DNA of 64,000 bases from Lacunisphaera limnophila (lineage in GTDB: Bacteria > Verrucomicrobiota > Verrucomicrobiia > Opitutales > Opitutaceae): NCBI RefSeq assembly GCF_001746835.1, contig NZ_CP016094.1, positions 3,673,501-3,737,500 of the forward strand, written 5' to 3'. Below the pieces are notes generated by a model. It was not told the origin of the DNA. It searched no databases and saw only the letters and a program-made list of their open reading frames with translations. Numbering within the stretch: the stretch's first letter is position 1; every line of letters starts with the position of its first letter. A program made the translations under genes and the position numbers. This document shows, piece by piece, positions 17,573 to 26,597 of this stretch.

Positions 17573-19735
17573 ATGCCTCCCTCTCCCCGCGCCAAGCCCC
17601 GCTCCACCAAGATCACGGCCAAGACGGGTAAGTCCATCACCCCCAAGGCCGGCGGCAGCAAAATCGTCTACGCCAACCGCGAGATGAGCTGGCTGGCCTT
17701 CAACCGCCGCGTCCTCGACCAGGCCAAGAATGAGGCCAATCCGCTCCTCGAGCGCACTAAGTTCCTCGCCATCGTCAGCTCCAACCTCGACGAGTTCTTC
17801 GAGATCCGCATCGCCGGCTTGCTCCAGCAGAAGGATTCCACCGGCGGCGAGCCCAGCATCGACGGCCTCTCCCCCCGGGAGCAGCTGAAACGCGCCTTCT
17901 CGGAGATCCGTAAACTCGTCGACGAGCAGTACGCCTGCTGGAACGACCTCCTCGTGCCCGCGCTCGCCCGCGAGAAGATCACCTTCAAGACCGCCTCGCA
18001 ACTGACCGCCGCCGAGCGCGCCTGGGTGCAGGACTACTTCGTCAAGCAGGTCCACCCGGTCCTCACGCCGCTGGCCATCGACCAGTCGCACCCCTTCCCG
18101 CAGATCGCGAACAAGACGCTCAACGTCATCGTCACGGTCGACAACCCCGACACCCCCGAGGTCGAGGGCCTCACCGCCGTCCTGCCCGTGCCGCGCATCC
18201 TCCCGCGCCTCGTCCAGATCACCCCCGACAAGCGCGGTCCGCAGACTTTCGTCTTCCTGAGCGAGATCATCAAGCTCTGCGCCGGTGAACTCTTCCCCGG
18301 CTACCGCGTGATCAGCGCCCAGGCCTTCCGCGTCACCCGCAACAGCGACCTCTACATCGACGACGAGGAGGCCGAGAACCTCCTCAAGAAGATCGAGGAG
18401 GAGCTGCGCAACCTCCGTCGCGGCGCCGCCGTGCGCCTGGAGATCGAGGCCGACGCCCCCGCGGCCGTCTTCCAGCTCCTCTGCGAGCACCTGCAACTCG
18501 ACGAGGACCGCGTCTTCAAACTCGGCGGCCCCCTCAACCTGGTGCGCATGATGAGCCTCTCCGACCTCGTGGACCGGCCCGACCTGAAATTTGCTCCCTT
18601 CGCCCCCTGCGAACTGCCCGCGCTGAAGTCCGCCCCCAGCATCTACGCCGCCATCCACGAGGGCGACATCCTGCTGCACCACCCCTACGACTCCTTCAAC
18701 CCCGTCGTCGAATTCGTCAAGCAGGGCGCCACGGATCCCGCCGTGCTGGCCATCAAGCAGACGCTTTACCGCACCAGCGGCGACTCGCCCATCATCGGCG
18801 CGCTCATCGAGGCCTCGCGCAACGGCAAGCAGGTCACCGCCCTGATCGAGCTCAAGGCCCGCTTCGACGAGGCCAACAACATCAAGTGGGCTAAGGAACT
18901 CGAGGAGGCCGGCGTCCACGTCGTCTTCGGTCTCGTCGGCCACAAGACCCACTGCAAATGCAGCATGATCGTGCGCCAGGAGGCCGACGGCATCCGCCGC
19001 TACGTGCACCTCGGCACCGGCAACTACAACCCGAAGACCGCCCGCCTCTACACCGACCTCAGCCTGCTAACCTGCAATCCCGAGATCACCGCCGAGGTCG
19101 CCCAGCTGTTCAACACGCTCACCGGCTTCGGCCGCACCCCGGAGTTCAAGCACCTGATCGTCGCCCCCTTCAACCTCCACTCCCGGATCCAGGAGCTGAT
19201 CGCCAACGAGGCCACCAACGCCGCCGCCGGCAAGCCCGCCCGCATCATCGCCAAGATGAACAAGCTCGTGGACAAGGTGACCATCGACAACCTCTACGCC
19301 GCCTCCCAGGCCGGTGTGCAGATCGACCTCATCGTCCGCGCCACCTGCTGCCTCGTCCCGGGCGTGAAGGGCCTCAGCGAGAACATCCGCATCCGCAATC
19401 TCGTCGGCCGCTACCTCGAGCACCCGCGCATCTACTACTTCGAGAACGACACCGCGCCGCTCCTCTTTGCCGGCAGCTCCGACTGGATGACCCGCAATTT
19501 CTTCCGCCGCGTTGAGGCACTCTTCCCCATCTACCGGCCCGACCTGCGCGACCGCGTCCTCCAGGAGATCCTGCCCAGTGAGTTCAAGGACAACGTCGAC
19601 GCCTGCGAACTCCAGCCGGACGGCACCTACCTGCCGCCCGTGCGCAAGGAAGGGGAGGCCCCCTTCTCCGCCCAAAAGCACTTCATGGCCCTCGCCGCCC
19701 AGCGCGCCACCGCCCCGCTCGAAGTCGCTCCCTGA
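17573..19735 (+). CDS. ppk1: polyphosphate kinase 1
   Basis: A 720-residue PPK1, full length. It polymerises ATP gamma-phosphate into polyphosphate and works in reverse to make ATP. It shows the N-terminal REMSWLAFNRRVL and SSNLDEFFEIRIAGL (N domain), then the PLD-like C-terminal domains with HKTHCKCSM, in which His460 matches the phospho-histidine region, and YVHLGTGNYNPKTARLYTD. Later pieces AGSSDWMTRNFFRRVE and the second PLD-like half are intact. The start is the ATG at 17573 after a pyrimidine-rich stretch; a basic, disordered N-terminal tail of about 30 residues precedes the conserved domain. The divergent 17308-17572 region has CGGAATGT/ACATTCCG arms (17371-17398), a possible operator. 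Confidence 0.96.
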   Translation: MPPSPRAKPRSTKITAKTGKSITPKAGGSKIVYANREMSWLAFNRRVLDQAKNEANPLLERTKFLAIVSSNLDEFFEIRIAGLLQQKDSTGGEPSIDGLSPREQLKRAFSEIRKLVDEQYACWNDLLVPALAREKITFKTASQLTAAERAWVQDYFVKQVHPVLTPLAIDQSHPFPQIANKTLNVIVTVDNPDTPEVEGLTAVLPVPRILPRLVQITPDKRGPQTFVFLSEIIKLCAGELFPGYRVISAQAFRVTRNSDLYIDDEEAENLLKKIEEELRNLRRGAAVRLEIEADAPAAVFQLLCEHLQLDEDRVFKLGGPLNLVRMMSLSDLVDRPDLKFAPFAPCELPALKSAPSIYAAIHEGDILLHHPYDSFNPVVEFVKQGATDPAVLAIKQTLYRTSGDSPIIGALIEASRNGKQVTALIELKARFDEANNIKWAKELEEAGVHVVFGLVGHKTHCKCSMIVRQEADGIRRYVHLGTGNYNPKTARLYTDLSLLTCNPEITAEVAQLFNTLTGFGRTPEFKHLIVAPFNLHSRIQELIANEATNAAAGKPARIIAKMNKLVDKVTIDNLYAASQAGVQIDLIVRATCCLVPGVKGLSENIRIRNLVGRYLEHPRIYYFENDTAPLLFAGSSDWMTRNFFRRVEALFPIYRPDLRDRVLQEILPSEFKDNVDACELQPDGTYLPPVRKEGEAPFSAQKHFMALAAQRATAPLEVAP

Positions 19736-19739
19736 TCAA

Positions 19740-19770
19740 GGTGGAGCACGTTGCCCCCAACGTGCTTCCC
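19740..19770. repeat. GGTGGA-type intergenic hairpin repeat
   Basis: GGTGG followed by AGCACGTT-GCCCCC-AACGTGCT (arms 19745-19752 and 19759-19766). The same layout occurs at 20218 with different but still pairing arms, and in altered form at 41118, so this is a family of small hairpins between genes. It directly follows ppk1 and may act as an RNA stabiliser or terminator. Confidence 0.6.
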
Positions 19771-19822
19771 CGACTCATTTTTCGCATTGGCCCCGCCCGC
19801 CCTTCCGCCAACGCTTTTGCGC

Positions 19823-20203
19823 ATGGAGCCGGCCCCCTTCTTCGACGTCCCGCTGAACCTGCCCCACGCCGGCCGCATCGCCCGGCGCTTGGTCACTTAT
19901 CTCCACCGCGACGGCCACCACGCCACCGCCGCCGCCGCCACGGCCGTGGCCCTGGTGGAACGGCTGGACCCGTATTTCGAAAGCGAGGAGAACCCGCCCT
20001 TGATCCACGTCGAGGCCGTTCGCGCCGAGGTCGCCGCCCTCGCCCGCCACTTTGTCGAGCAGGTTGAATTGGACGCCCTCGGTCACGACCGGCTGGGCCA
20101 GGCCGTGCGCAATTTGTTCGAGTGCCTCGAACTGGGCCGCGAGGGCGCCGCCCTCTCCCTCCGCGCCGGCGAGGACCCCGGTTCCATGCAGCGCCCCCGC
20201 TAA
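19823..20203 (+). CDS. unknown small helical protein
   Basis: A 126-residue protein, mainly helical and rich in Ala, Leu, Arg and Glu, with no recognisable domain. Segments such as RIARRLVTYLHRDGHHATAA and VEQVELDALGHDRLGQAVRNLFE suggest a short bundle. The ATG at 19823 is used; the open frame begins at 19751 but would read through the hairpin repeat. It lies between two copies of the same hairpin family, downstream of ppk1 in the same direction. Codon use is like the neighbours (third position G or C), which supports a real gene. Function unknown. Confidence 0.5.
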   Translation: MEPAPFFDVPLNLPHAGRIARRLVTYLHRDGHHATAAAATAVALVERLDPYFESEENPPLIHVEAVRAEVAALARHFVEQVELDALGHDRLGQAVRNLFECLELGREGAALSLRAGEDPGSMQRPR

Positions 20204-20217
20204 GCCTCGCCCACCAC

Positions 20218-20250
20218 GGTGGAGCGCCTTGCCCCCAAGGCGCTGGTTCG
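20218..20250. repeat. GGTGGA-type intergenic hairpin repeat
   Basis: GGTGG with AGCGCCTT-GCCCCC-AAGGCGCT (arms 20223-20230 and 20237-20244). Compared with the copy at 19740, the inner three stem bases differ on both arms in a compensatory way (ACG/CGT versus GCC/GGC) and the loop GCCCCC is identical. This means pairing is kept while sequence changes. Confidence 0.6.
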
Positions 20251-20424
20251 AAGGCTTTAGCCGCGCGCGAGCGCCGCGACAACGTGGCCTCCGTCGTACC
20301 CTCATGCCCGTTCGCCCGATTTTGACTTTTCAACGCCCTTTGTTGTCCTCCCCCGGGAGCCGGCCGGCCTCCCCGCCGAAACTTCTATGTATTCACCGTT
20401 TTCTGTGGTTAACTCCCTCACCCC

Positions 20425-21072
20425 ATGATCGACCCCCATGCTGAATTTGACCATGCCGTGCTCGACAAGATCGAGCTGAGCCCGATCGGTGCCCTGCCCA
20501 CCACCCCCGCCTACCAGGACGCCCTCAAGCGGCTCTACGCCGCCCAGCAGGTCTACCCCAACGCCGACCACAAGGGCGGTCATGTCACGGCCCGCTCTCT
20601 TGCCAGCCTGCCCTGCTTCTACGCCCACAATCTCGACGACTTGATCGCCGGCGCGATCAGTGATGACGCGATCGAGCCCAACGCCAGCATCTACGAGCGC
20701 TATGTCCAGTCACTGGGCATCGACCACCGCGCCCGGGCCGAGGGCTTCCGCCAGACCGTGATCGGCAAGGCCGTCCACCACCGCGCCAAGGCCGGCCACG
20801 CCATCGTCCACGACCCGCTGCACACGCTTTTCCTCGTCCCCGGTTCCGGCCCGCACCCGGGCCTCCCCGGCAACTACCTGCACGGCTCGGTGTTTCATGT
20901 CGGCGACGAGGTCACCGGCCACTGGGTGGTCCACGTCCACGATCGCGAGGACGGTGCCTGCATCTTCCACACCCCCAAGCTCCCCGATGCCCTGGCCAAG
21001 CTCCAGGAAGTCATCGCCAGCGCTCCCTTCCACCTGAACGAATTGGAAGCCCTCGGCTTCAAGCTGACCTAG
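20425..21072 (+). CDS. conserved-looking unknown protein of 215 residues
   Basis: I do not recognise a family. The protein is soluble, His-rich in its middle (GKAVHHRAKAGHAIVHDPLHTLF, 149-170 region rich in His and Pro) and ends in a small alpha/beta stretch with GHWVVHVHDREDGACIFHTPKL. The several conserved-looking His/Asp positions could bind a metal, but no motif is diagnostic. No signal peptide is seen. The ATG follows an AT-rich stretch (20380-20424). It is convergent with the SpoIIE-type phosphatase gene 28 bases downstream. Confidence 0.5.
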   Translation: MIDPHAEFDHAVLDKIELSPIGALPTTPAYQDALKRLYAAQQVYPNADHKGGHVTARSLASLPCFYAHNLDDLIAGAISDDAIEPNASIYERYVQSLGIDHRARAEGFRQTVIGKAVHHRAKAGHAIVHDPLHTLFLVPGSGPHPGLPGNYLHGSVFHVGDEVTGHWVVHVHDREDGACIFHTPKLPDALAKLQEVIASAPFHLNELEALGFKLT

Positions 21073-21100
21073 TAGCCGCGGACGAGGTCCCGGCCGACGC

Positions 21101-22327
21101 TCAAGTCCCCAGTTCGCCTACCACGAGACAAAGGTCGTCATCAAACGACTGGTGGCCCGAGAACTGCGCCGCTGACCGGCGGACCTCCCCCAGCAGTTGC
21201 TCCAAGTCCCCTTGGCGCGATTTCGCCAAAGCCGCGGCCACGCCGGCCGGGCCGAATTCCTGGCCGGCCTCGTTCGCCGCCTCGGTGATACCATCGGTGA
21301 AAAGTAAAAGGCGGTCGCCCAGTTCCAGCGGCAACGTGACCTCGCCATAAACGTGGTCATCAATCAGACCCAAGGCCGGGCCACAGACCCGGTCGGGCAG
21401 GACGAGCGGCGCCGCCAGGCCGGCGCGGACACTCCAGTGCAGGGGCGCAGGATGTCCCGCCTGCGCATAAGTCAGCCGCCGGGTGGCGGCATCGAGCTTC
21501 AAATACGCCGCCGTCACGAAGATCGTGTCCCCCGTGCGCTGGAGCATCTTGCTCAGGTGGGCGTTGAGCTGGGTCAGCAATGCCGCCGGATTCCCGGCCT
21601 GATGCCGCTGTTCTTCGATCAGCGTGCGCACCATGGCCGTGATCAGCGCCGAGCGCACGCCATGGCCCATGACGTCGCAGATGATGACTCCGGCGGCGGT
21701 ATCCGAAATGGGGAGCACATCGAAGAAGTCCCCGCTGACGCCCCCTGCCGGCTCATAGAGCTGGGCAAAACGCAGCCGGGTGCCGTCATTCGCCCGACAG
21801 GCGGGAAACTCCCGCGGCAGCATGGCCAGTTGGACCTCCCGGGCCATCCGCACATCGTCCTCCATCTGGCGGTTTTTCGCTGCCGTCTCGGCCAGATTAT
21901 CCATGAGCAACGTCGTCTGGAGCCGCACAAGATCCCGCACATAAATCAGGCCGATGAAATCCCCGGCCCCATCCACGAGCAGGATGTCATCGTAGAAATG
22001 CTCATCCCGCCGGGCGGCGATCTGTTGCAGCACATCCGTGAGCGGGGTCTCGACTGAGACGATGATCGCCTCAGGCAGAACGTGATCTCTCACCGCGGCC
22101 CGACCATAGAGGGCAAAACCGTACCGGGCGCCCAGCAGCATCCCAAGTTCGCGCCGCGCGCAAATCCCCACCAGCTGCCGCCCGTAGAGTACCGCCATGA
22201 AGTCATGGCGCCCGGCGGCAAAGCGCTGCTGGACCTCTTCCAGGGAATCGGTCGCACGTACAAAATCCCGGTGTCCCACTAGGGCGCGCAGGTTGCCGGG
22301 GCCGGCCGTGGGCGACTGATCAGACAT
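21101..22327 (-). CDS. CBS-pair and SpoIIE-type PP2C phosphatase
   Basis: A 408-residue regulator. Residues 1-165 look like a pair of CBS repeats (DFMAVLYGRQLVGICARRELG; DDILLVDGAGDFIGLIYVRDLV), which bind adenosine nucleotides in other proteins. A short coiled linker with the family's AREVQLAMLP motif precedes the SpoIIE/RsbU catalytic domain (about 195-405) with GGVSGDFFDV, VIICDVMGHGVRSALI and LLFTDGITEA metal sites. Such enzymes dephosphorylate an anti-sigma-antagonist or a similar partner. The start is ATG 22327; the frame is open to 22423. No anti-sigma or STAS gene is adjacent, so the partner is unknown. It is convergent with the 215-residue unknown. Confidence 0.85.
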   Translation of the reverse strand: MSDQSPTAGPGNLRALVGHRDFVRATDSLEEVQQRFAAGRHDFMAVLYGRQLVGICARRELGMLLGARYGFALYGRAAVRDHVLPEAIIVSVETPLTDVLQQIAARRDEHFYDDILLVDGAGDFIGLIYVRDLVRLQTTLLMDNLAETAAKNRQMEDDVRMAREVQLAMLPREFPACRANDGTRLRFAQLYEPAGGVSGDFFDVLPISDTAAGVIICDVMGHGVRSALITAMVRTLIEEQRHQAGNPAALLTQLNAHLSKMLQRTGDTIFVTAAYLKLDAATRRLTYAQAGHPAPLHWSVRAGLAAPLVLPDRVCGPALGLIDDHVYGEVTLPLELGDRLLLFTDGITEAANEAGQEFGPAGVAAALAKSRQGDLEQLLGEVRRSAAQFSGHQSFDDDLCLVVGELGT

Positions 22328-22432
22328 CCCCGCAAGATTGACCCTCCCCCGCCAAACACAATCCGCCACGCCAAAGTCATCGTCTCGTAACATTCGTGAA
22401 TCGCCGCCAGTGCGCGCCACCAAGCGACCGCC

Positions 22433-24556
22433 TCATAGAGCCGTCCAATCCTTGGCCGTCGGCGGGCTCTGATTCTGCAACCTTACGCCGGTGACCCTGC
22501 CGCCCTTCATCTCGACGACCTGGTCTGCACACCCTAGCACCGCCGGGTGATGGGCGGCGATGACAAGGGTGCGGCCTTCGTTCCGCAGCCGGCGGAGCAG
22601 GTCGAGGACCCGGCTCTCCGAAGCAGCGTCGAGTGACGCCGTAGGTTCATCCAACAGGAGCACCGGGGCATCCCGATAGAGTGCGCGGACAATCGCCAGA
22701 CGCTGCCGCTGGCCCCCGGAGAGATTGGCCCCGTTCTCTGTGAGGTGCGTGAGAAAACCGCGCGGCAGGTTTTCAATCAGCTCTAGCACCCCAACCTCCC
22801 GGCACAGGGCATGCAACCGAGGGATATTCGGATGCGCCTCACCGGGCGCAAGATTCTCCAGCACGGTGCCCGAAAGCAAAACCGTGGCCTGAGGGACCAC
22901 CGCCAAGTTCCGGCGCAGGGACTCCAAGGTAAATGCCTGGAAGTCGATCCCGCCAAACCTGATCTGTCCCCGGTCCGGCAGATAGAGGCGCTGAATCAAC
23001 GCCAGGAGCGTGCTCTTGCCACATCCCGATTCACCGGCGAGCACAGTGATCCGCCCAGGTGGGAAAGTCAGCCTCACGTCATCCAGTGTCGCGCGACGTC
23101 CTACATGGCGGAATGAAACCCGGTCGATATGTACCGCGAGCGGTGCATCCCCCGCGAAGATCACGGTTCCCCCATCCTTCTCCTTGGCCAGGTCCATGAT
23201 CTCATACAAGCGATCTGCCGCAATCAGCGCATCCTGGACTGACGTGCTAAGCCCGATGAGCCCCACAAGCGGAACCGTCAGGAAAGATGTTAGGGTATAA
23301 CATGACATGAGCTCACCCAGAGTGAGTTGGCCCCGCAACACGAGGACCCCACCGCCCCAGAGAACCCCCAACAGGCTGGCTTGCGTCAGCAGGGCAGTCG
23401 CCAGCCCCCCGGACAGCGAAAGCAGCGATGACTGTCTGATCGATTCCTGCAGCAACTGGAGTTTCACGCCGGTCTTCCGCACCGCGTGTGCCTCGGTCCG
23501 AAAACGACGGATCACCGACTGCGCGGCCAGTGATTCGGTGAACTGCGCGGCAAAGTCCGCCGCCTTCTCCATCAGGTCGCGTTCCGTCCGCCGGTTGCCC
23601 CGATCCATGCACCAGTAGATCGCCGCACCCGCGGGCAGCAGTGCCACGGACACCAGGGCCAATTGGGGTGCATAGAGAAACATGCCCGCGAGCGAAAACA
23701 AGATGAGCAACGGGTTAAGCAGCAGTTGCGGTAGCGTGCTGTTCAGAAAAGCCCGGACATTCACCGCATCCCCCACCCGCGACGTGATCTCCCCCACCCG
23801 CATCGTATCGAAGAACACCTGGGGCAGACCCAGCAGGTGGGTGTAATATGACTGGATCAAATCGGTATCCATTCGCTGGGCCGTGCGCAACGCGAGCAAG
23901 GACTGCCCCGCCGCCAAACCCAACCGGGCCAGCAGCAGCGCCAGCATCACCACCCCCATGAGATAGAGATAGCCGGTGTCACGAGCAGGAATGATTTCAT
24001 CGACCAGCTTCTGGACATAGACTGCCGTGCCCAAGGTGAACAGGGTGCCCAGGACCGACATGATGAACGCCAGCCCAAGGTCGACCCGGTGTGGCCACAC
24101 CAGATGCCAGAGACGACGGCGTGCTGTCACCGTGCGATCACCGGTAACAAAACCCACCCCGGGCTCGAGCTTGAGCAGCACACCGGTCCAGACAGATTTG
24201 AACTTCTCCGGGGACCATTCCACCGTCCGTCCCTCGGCGGGGTCCATCACCTCGACCCGTTGGTCAGATAGCTGGGTGACCACCACGTAATGCAGCCCGC
24301 GCTCCTCCAGCAAGCAGTGGGCGATGACGGGCAGGGATGCCGCCGTTGCCTGCTCAAATGTACCCTTCAACCCCGTGGCCGTGAGTCCCAATTTTCGGGC
24401 GGCCTCGACCAAACCGAGGGCCGTCGTCCCTTGCTGGGTGGTCCCAGCCAGTGAACGCAAATATGTTACCGAATGGCGCAGACCGTGGTGCGCCGCAATC
24501 GCCGCCAGGCAAGCCGCCCCACAGTCCGTGACATCCCGCTGTTTGATCGCGATCAC
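22433..24556 (-). CDS. peptidase-containing ABC exporter (C39 / PCAT type)
   Basis: A 707-residue single-chain exporter. Residues 1-130 are a C39 peptidase: Cys12 in QRDVTDCGAACLA, His in GLHYVVV, Asp in VMDPAEG. These enzymes cut double-glycine leaders. Residues about 155-430 hold six membrane helices (LAFIMSVLGTLFTLGTAVYV first). The C-terminal ATPase has Walker A LAGESGCGKSTLLA, signature LSGGQRQRLAIVRAL and Walker B VLLLDEPTASLD with an H-loop AAHHPAV. A peptide with a fitting GG leader is encoded about 1.1 kb upstream on the same strand, making it the likely substrate. No HlyD-type adaptor or TolC gene is seen next to it. Confidence 0.92.
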   Translation of the reverse strand: MIAIKQRDVTDCGAACLAAIAAHHGLRHSVTYLRSLAGTTQQGTTALGLVEAARKLGLTATGLKGTFEQATAASLPVIAHCLLEERGLHYVVVTQLSDQRVEVMDPAEGRTVEWSPEKFKSVWTGVLLKLEPGVGFVTGDRTVTARRRLWHLVWPHRVDLGLAFIMSVLGTLFTLGTAVYVQKLVDEIIPARDTGYLYLMGVVMLALLLARLGLAAGQSLLALRTAQRMDTDLIQSYYTHLLGLPQVFFDTMRVGEITSRVGDAVNVRAFLNSTLPQLLLNPLLILFSLAGMFLYAPQLALVSVALLPAGAAIYWCMDRGNRRTERDLMEKAADFAAQFTESLAAQSVIRRFRTEAHAVRKTGVKLQLLQESIRQSSLLSLSGGLATALLTQASLLGVLWGGGVLVLRGQLTLGELMSCYTLTSFLTVPLVGLIGLSTSVQDALIAADRLYEIMDLAKEKDGGTVIFAGDAPLAVHIDRVSFRHVGRRATLDDVRLTFPPGRITVLAGESGCGKSTLLALIQRLYLPDRGQIRFGGIDFQAFTLESLRRNLAVVPQATVLLSGTVLENLAPGEAHPNIPRLHALCREVGVLELIENLPRGFLTHLTENGANLSGGQRQRLAIVRALYRDAPVLLLDEPTASLDAASESRVLDLLRRLRNEGRTLVIAAHHPAVLGCADQVVEMKGGRVTGVRLQNQSPPTAKDWTAL

Positions 24557-24586
24557 GATGAAGAGCGCCCTACGATCCTTCGCGAT

Positions 24587-25609
24587 CTAACGCGCGACCA
24601 CCTTGCTGCCTTGCTTGTGATATTTCTTCGCCAGCTTCTTGACGTGATCATCCACATTTTTCCACGCGCGCCTGGCTTCCTCCATGCGCTGCTTCGACTC
24701 ATCCACCCGCCCGATTGATTTCAAAATGATGGCCGTATGCGCCAACACCTTGGCACGCTCCTCCGGCGTTATACCCTTGGCCGTTTCAAGATACTCCCTG
24801 CTGGCGACGAGCGCCTCTTCCACGTGCAGGAGCGACTGGGCCGACAGTTCAACGAATTTCTCCTGTCCTTGCCCATCTCCCGTGAATTCTGGCTCAATTT
24901 TTTTGCAGAGGGTGAATGCTCCGTCGTAATCCCCCATCTCTACTTTGGATTTAATCATTAGCATCACAGGATGGCGGTTTGAAGGATCCAAACGTTTCGC
25001 CTCCTCAAAGTTCATAATCGCTGCAGCGTGGTTATCCAACCTCACCTGGAGCATGCCCTGCACTAAAGCATAATCATGCGCACTTCTCTGACTAAGTTCC
25101 GATAAGTGCAGCTTTAGCTTAGCCGTATCTCCTCCGAATAGCTTCGGCATGCTGTAGACCATAATCAGTACGATGCGGGCGGTGTGACAGTCCGGGTCGC
25201 AGGCCACCGCGTACTCAGCAGAGCGAACTGCTTTTTTCAGCTTGGTGAACGATTGAATCACATTGCCTGAATCCACACTGGCTATGATTGCCCGCAAGTG
25301 AAGCATGTGGGCGGCGGCCGATTTTGGCAGTCGTCGAGCAACATCCTCGCAGATCTCGAGCACGCCAGGCTCATCGAGTCTTATTTCGCAGTATGCATAA
25401 ACCAGCCAGAGGTCTGGGCACGATTGCTCCGCGTCCGAGCGACACAGCGCCCGGGCCTGAGCCCGGGCGCTGGTGATGTCGCCTTCCTTGGCCATGACCG
25501 CCAGCTCACGGACGCAGGGCCCCGTGAAAGTTGTGATCTGACGATAGTCGGGCGCCGCAATACCTGTGATCGCCAGACTTAGGCAGGATAATAGCCAGTA
25601 CCGCGCCAT
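24587..25609 (-). CDS. secreted TPR protein in peptide-export cassette
   Basis: A 340-residue protein with an N-terminal signal peptide (MARYWLLSCLSLAITGIAA), then helix-pair repeats from about residue 40 to 320. The better TPR units include YALVQGMLQVRLDNHAAAIM, FEEAKRLDPSNRHPVML and AKVLAHTAIILKSIGRVDES. Tetratricopeptide repeats bind peptides or proteins, so it may hold the exported peptide or the exporter in the periplasm, which is inference from position. The start is taken as ATG 25609; an upstream ATG at 25642 lacks a signal-like charge pattern. It ends 30 bases before the exporter gene and begins 47 bases after the peptide gene. Its lower GC suggests a different origin from the flanks. 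Confidence 0.7.
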   Translation of the reverse strand: MARYWLLSCLSLAITGIAAPDYRQITTFTGPCVRELAVMAKEGDITSARAQARALCRSDAEQSCPDLWLVYAYCEIRLDEPGVLEICEDVARRLPKSAAAHMLHLRAIIASVDSGNVIQSFTKLKKAVRSAEYAVACDPDCHTARIVLIMVYSMPKLFGGDTAKLKLHLSELSQRSAHDYALVQGMLQVRLDNHAAAIMNFEEAKRLDPSNRHPVMLMIKSKVEMGDYDGAFTLCKKIEPEFTGDGQGQEKFVELSAQSLLHVEEALVASREYLETAKGITPEERAKVLAHTAIILKSIGRVDESKQRMEEARRAWKNVDDHVKKLAKKYHKQGSKVVAR

Positions 25610-25656
25610 AACTAGATCCAATTGCGAATACCGTAATACCAATCAGGGGTGTCGAG

Positions 25657-25842
25657 TTACCAACCGAAGAAAGCCCTGACTTCACCAAACAGTGCCTTCA
25701 AGCCTTGGCCGATTTTTTTAAGCCCCGCAATGAACAGATCAACACCTTGACCAATAAAGGAGCCTGGCGAGCCTTCATTGGCTACTCCTCCACACGTCCC
25801 TTCGAGTTCCGCCGCGGTCATTTCGATCATCGCACTTTTCAT
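25657..25842 (-). CDS. 61-residue double-glycine leader peptide (putative bacteriocin)
   Basis: The leader MKSAMIEMTAAELEGTCGG fits the GG-leader consensus, with Met at -12, Thr at -11, Glu at -8, Leu at -7 and Gly-Gly at -2/-1. The remaining 42 residues start VANEGSPGSF. They contain a predicted amphipathic helix, LFIAGLKKIGQGLKALFG, with spaced Gly and Lys and an aromatic end (RAFFGW), as in class II bacteriocins. The reading frame extends upstream, but ATG 25842 gives the classical leader. The C39 exporter downstream supplies the expected protease and export. Target and activity are unknown; a signalling peptide is an alternative. No immunity gene was identified; a short unknown could be one, but none is clear. 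Confidence 0.75.
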   Translation of the reverse strand: MKSAMIEMTAAELEGTCGGVANEGSPGSFIGQGVDLFIAGLKKIGQGLKALFGEVRAFFGW

Positions 25843-26597
25843 GGTAGTATTGAGTTTTCCCTGACGATCCCGCGAGACGCGCGGGGCGTTTCCGGCCTCG
25901 AGGCCAAAAGGATTTGGTTTCTGGGGCAATAAAACCACTCCTCGCCCGGACCCACACGCCCGCATTTTACGTCAAATTACGTAGACAAAGCGCTTGCCAA
26001 CCCTTCGCGCCCTCCGCGGTCCCACCGTCCGACAGACCAACCGATCCCTCGGCCGCTTTCGCCACCGCCGACCCCGCTCCCTGCCTCCCCGGTTGTCCGC
26101 CCGGATCTACATCCCGTCCCACCCGGGATTGAAACCCGGACTAGGGACGAACGGCCCCAACTCTCGGCACAGCAAATGACTTACATTGACCAACCCATGC
26201 GCAGGTAATGCCGTTGCCCGTCGCGCTGCTCTTGCGCGACACTGACCACGATGAAATCGCGCTGCCAGCCGGCGATCGGCTCCCTCCTTGGCGCCGCCCC
26301 TGGCTGTCTCCTGCCCCTGGTGGAAAAAACCCTCACCGACTACGACGCCATCCGCGAGCACTTCGGCCCCGGCCGCACTTCCGCCCAGCCCGCGACCCCC
26401 TGAACCTGGCCCCGAGCCTGCCTCAAGGAGGAACCCGGCCGTCGGACGGGTTGTTTTAACCCCTAGCGCCCTCCGCACGAGTCCGCCTCAACCGACAATA
26501 TCGGTTTAGAGTAGAGCCAGTCTCCGTCAGGCCCAAGATGCTCAATAGGTCGGTCAAAGACCGGCCCGTTACTCCTTCCCACCCTTCGCGAGAAACG
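25843..26597. other. 755-base region, mostly non-coding
   Basis: No convincing full gene. It has mixed base composition: AT-richer up to 26020, then high GC. It should contain the promoter of the peptide cassette (minus strand, just above 25842). One small plus-strand frame is listed separately (26251-26403). The stretch near 26100-26160 has a short inverted run around CCCACCCGGGATTGAAACCCGG. Nothing else was recognised. Confidence 0.5.
26251..26403 (+). CDS. possible small ORF of 50 residues, doubtful
   Basis: ATG to TGA encodes 50 residues with third positions mostly G or C, like nearby genes. The start has a hydrophobic patch (IGSLLGAAPGCLLPLVEK), the end is Pro/Ala rich. It could be a remnant of a longer gene, or chance in a GC-rich region. 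No homology is recognised and no ribosome site is evident. Listed only because it fills an otherwise empty stretch. Confidence 0.25.
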   Translation: MKSRCQPAIGSLLGAAPGCLLPLVEKTLTDYDAIREHFGPGRTSAQPATP

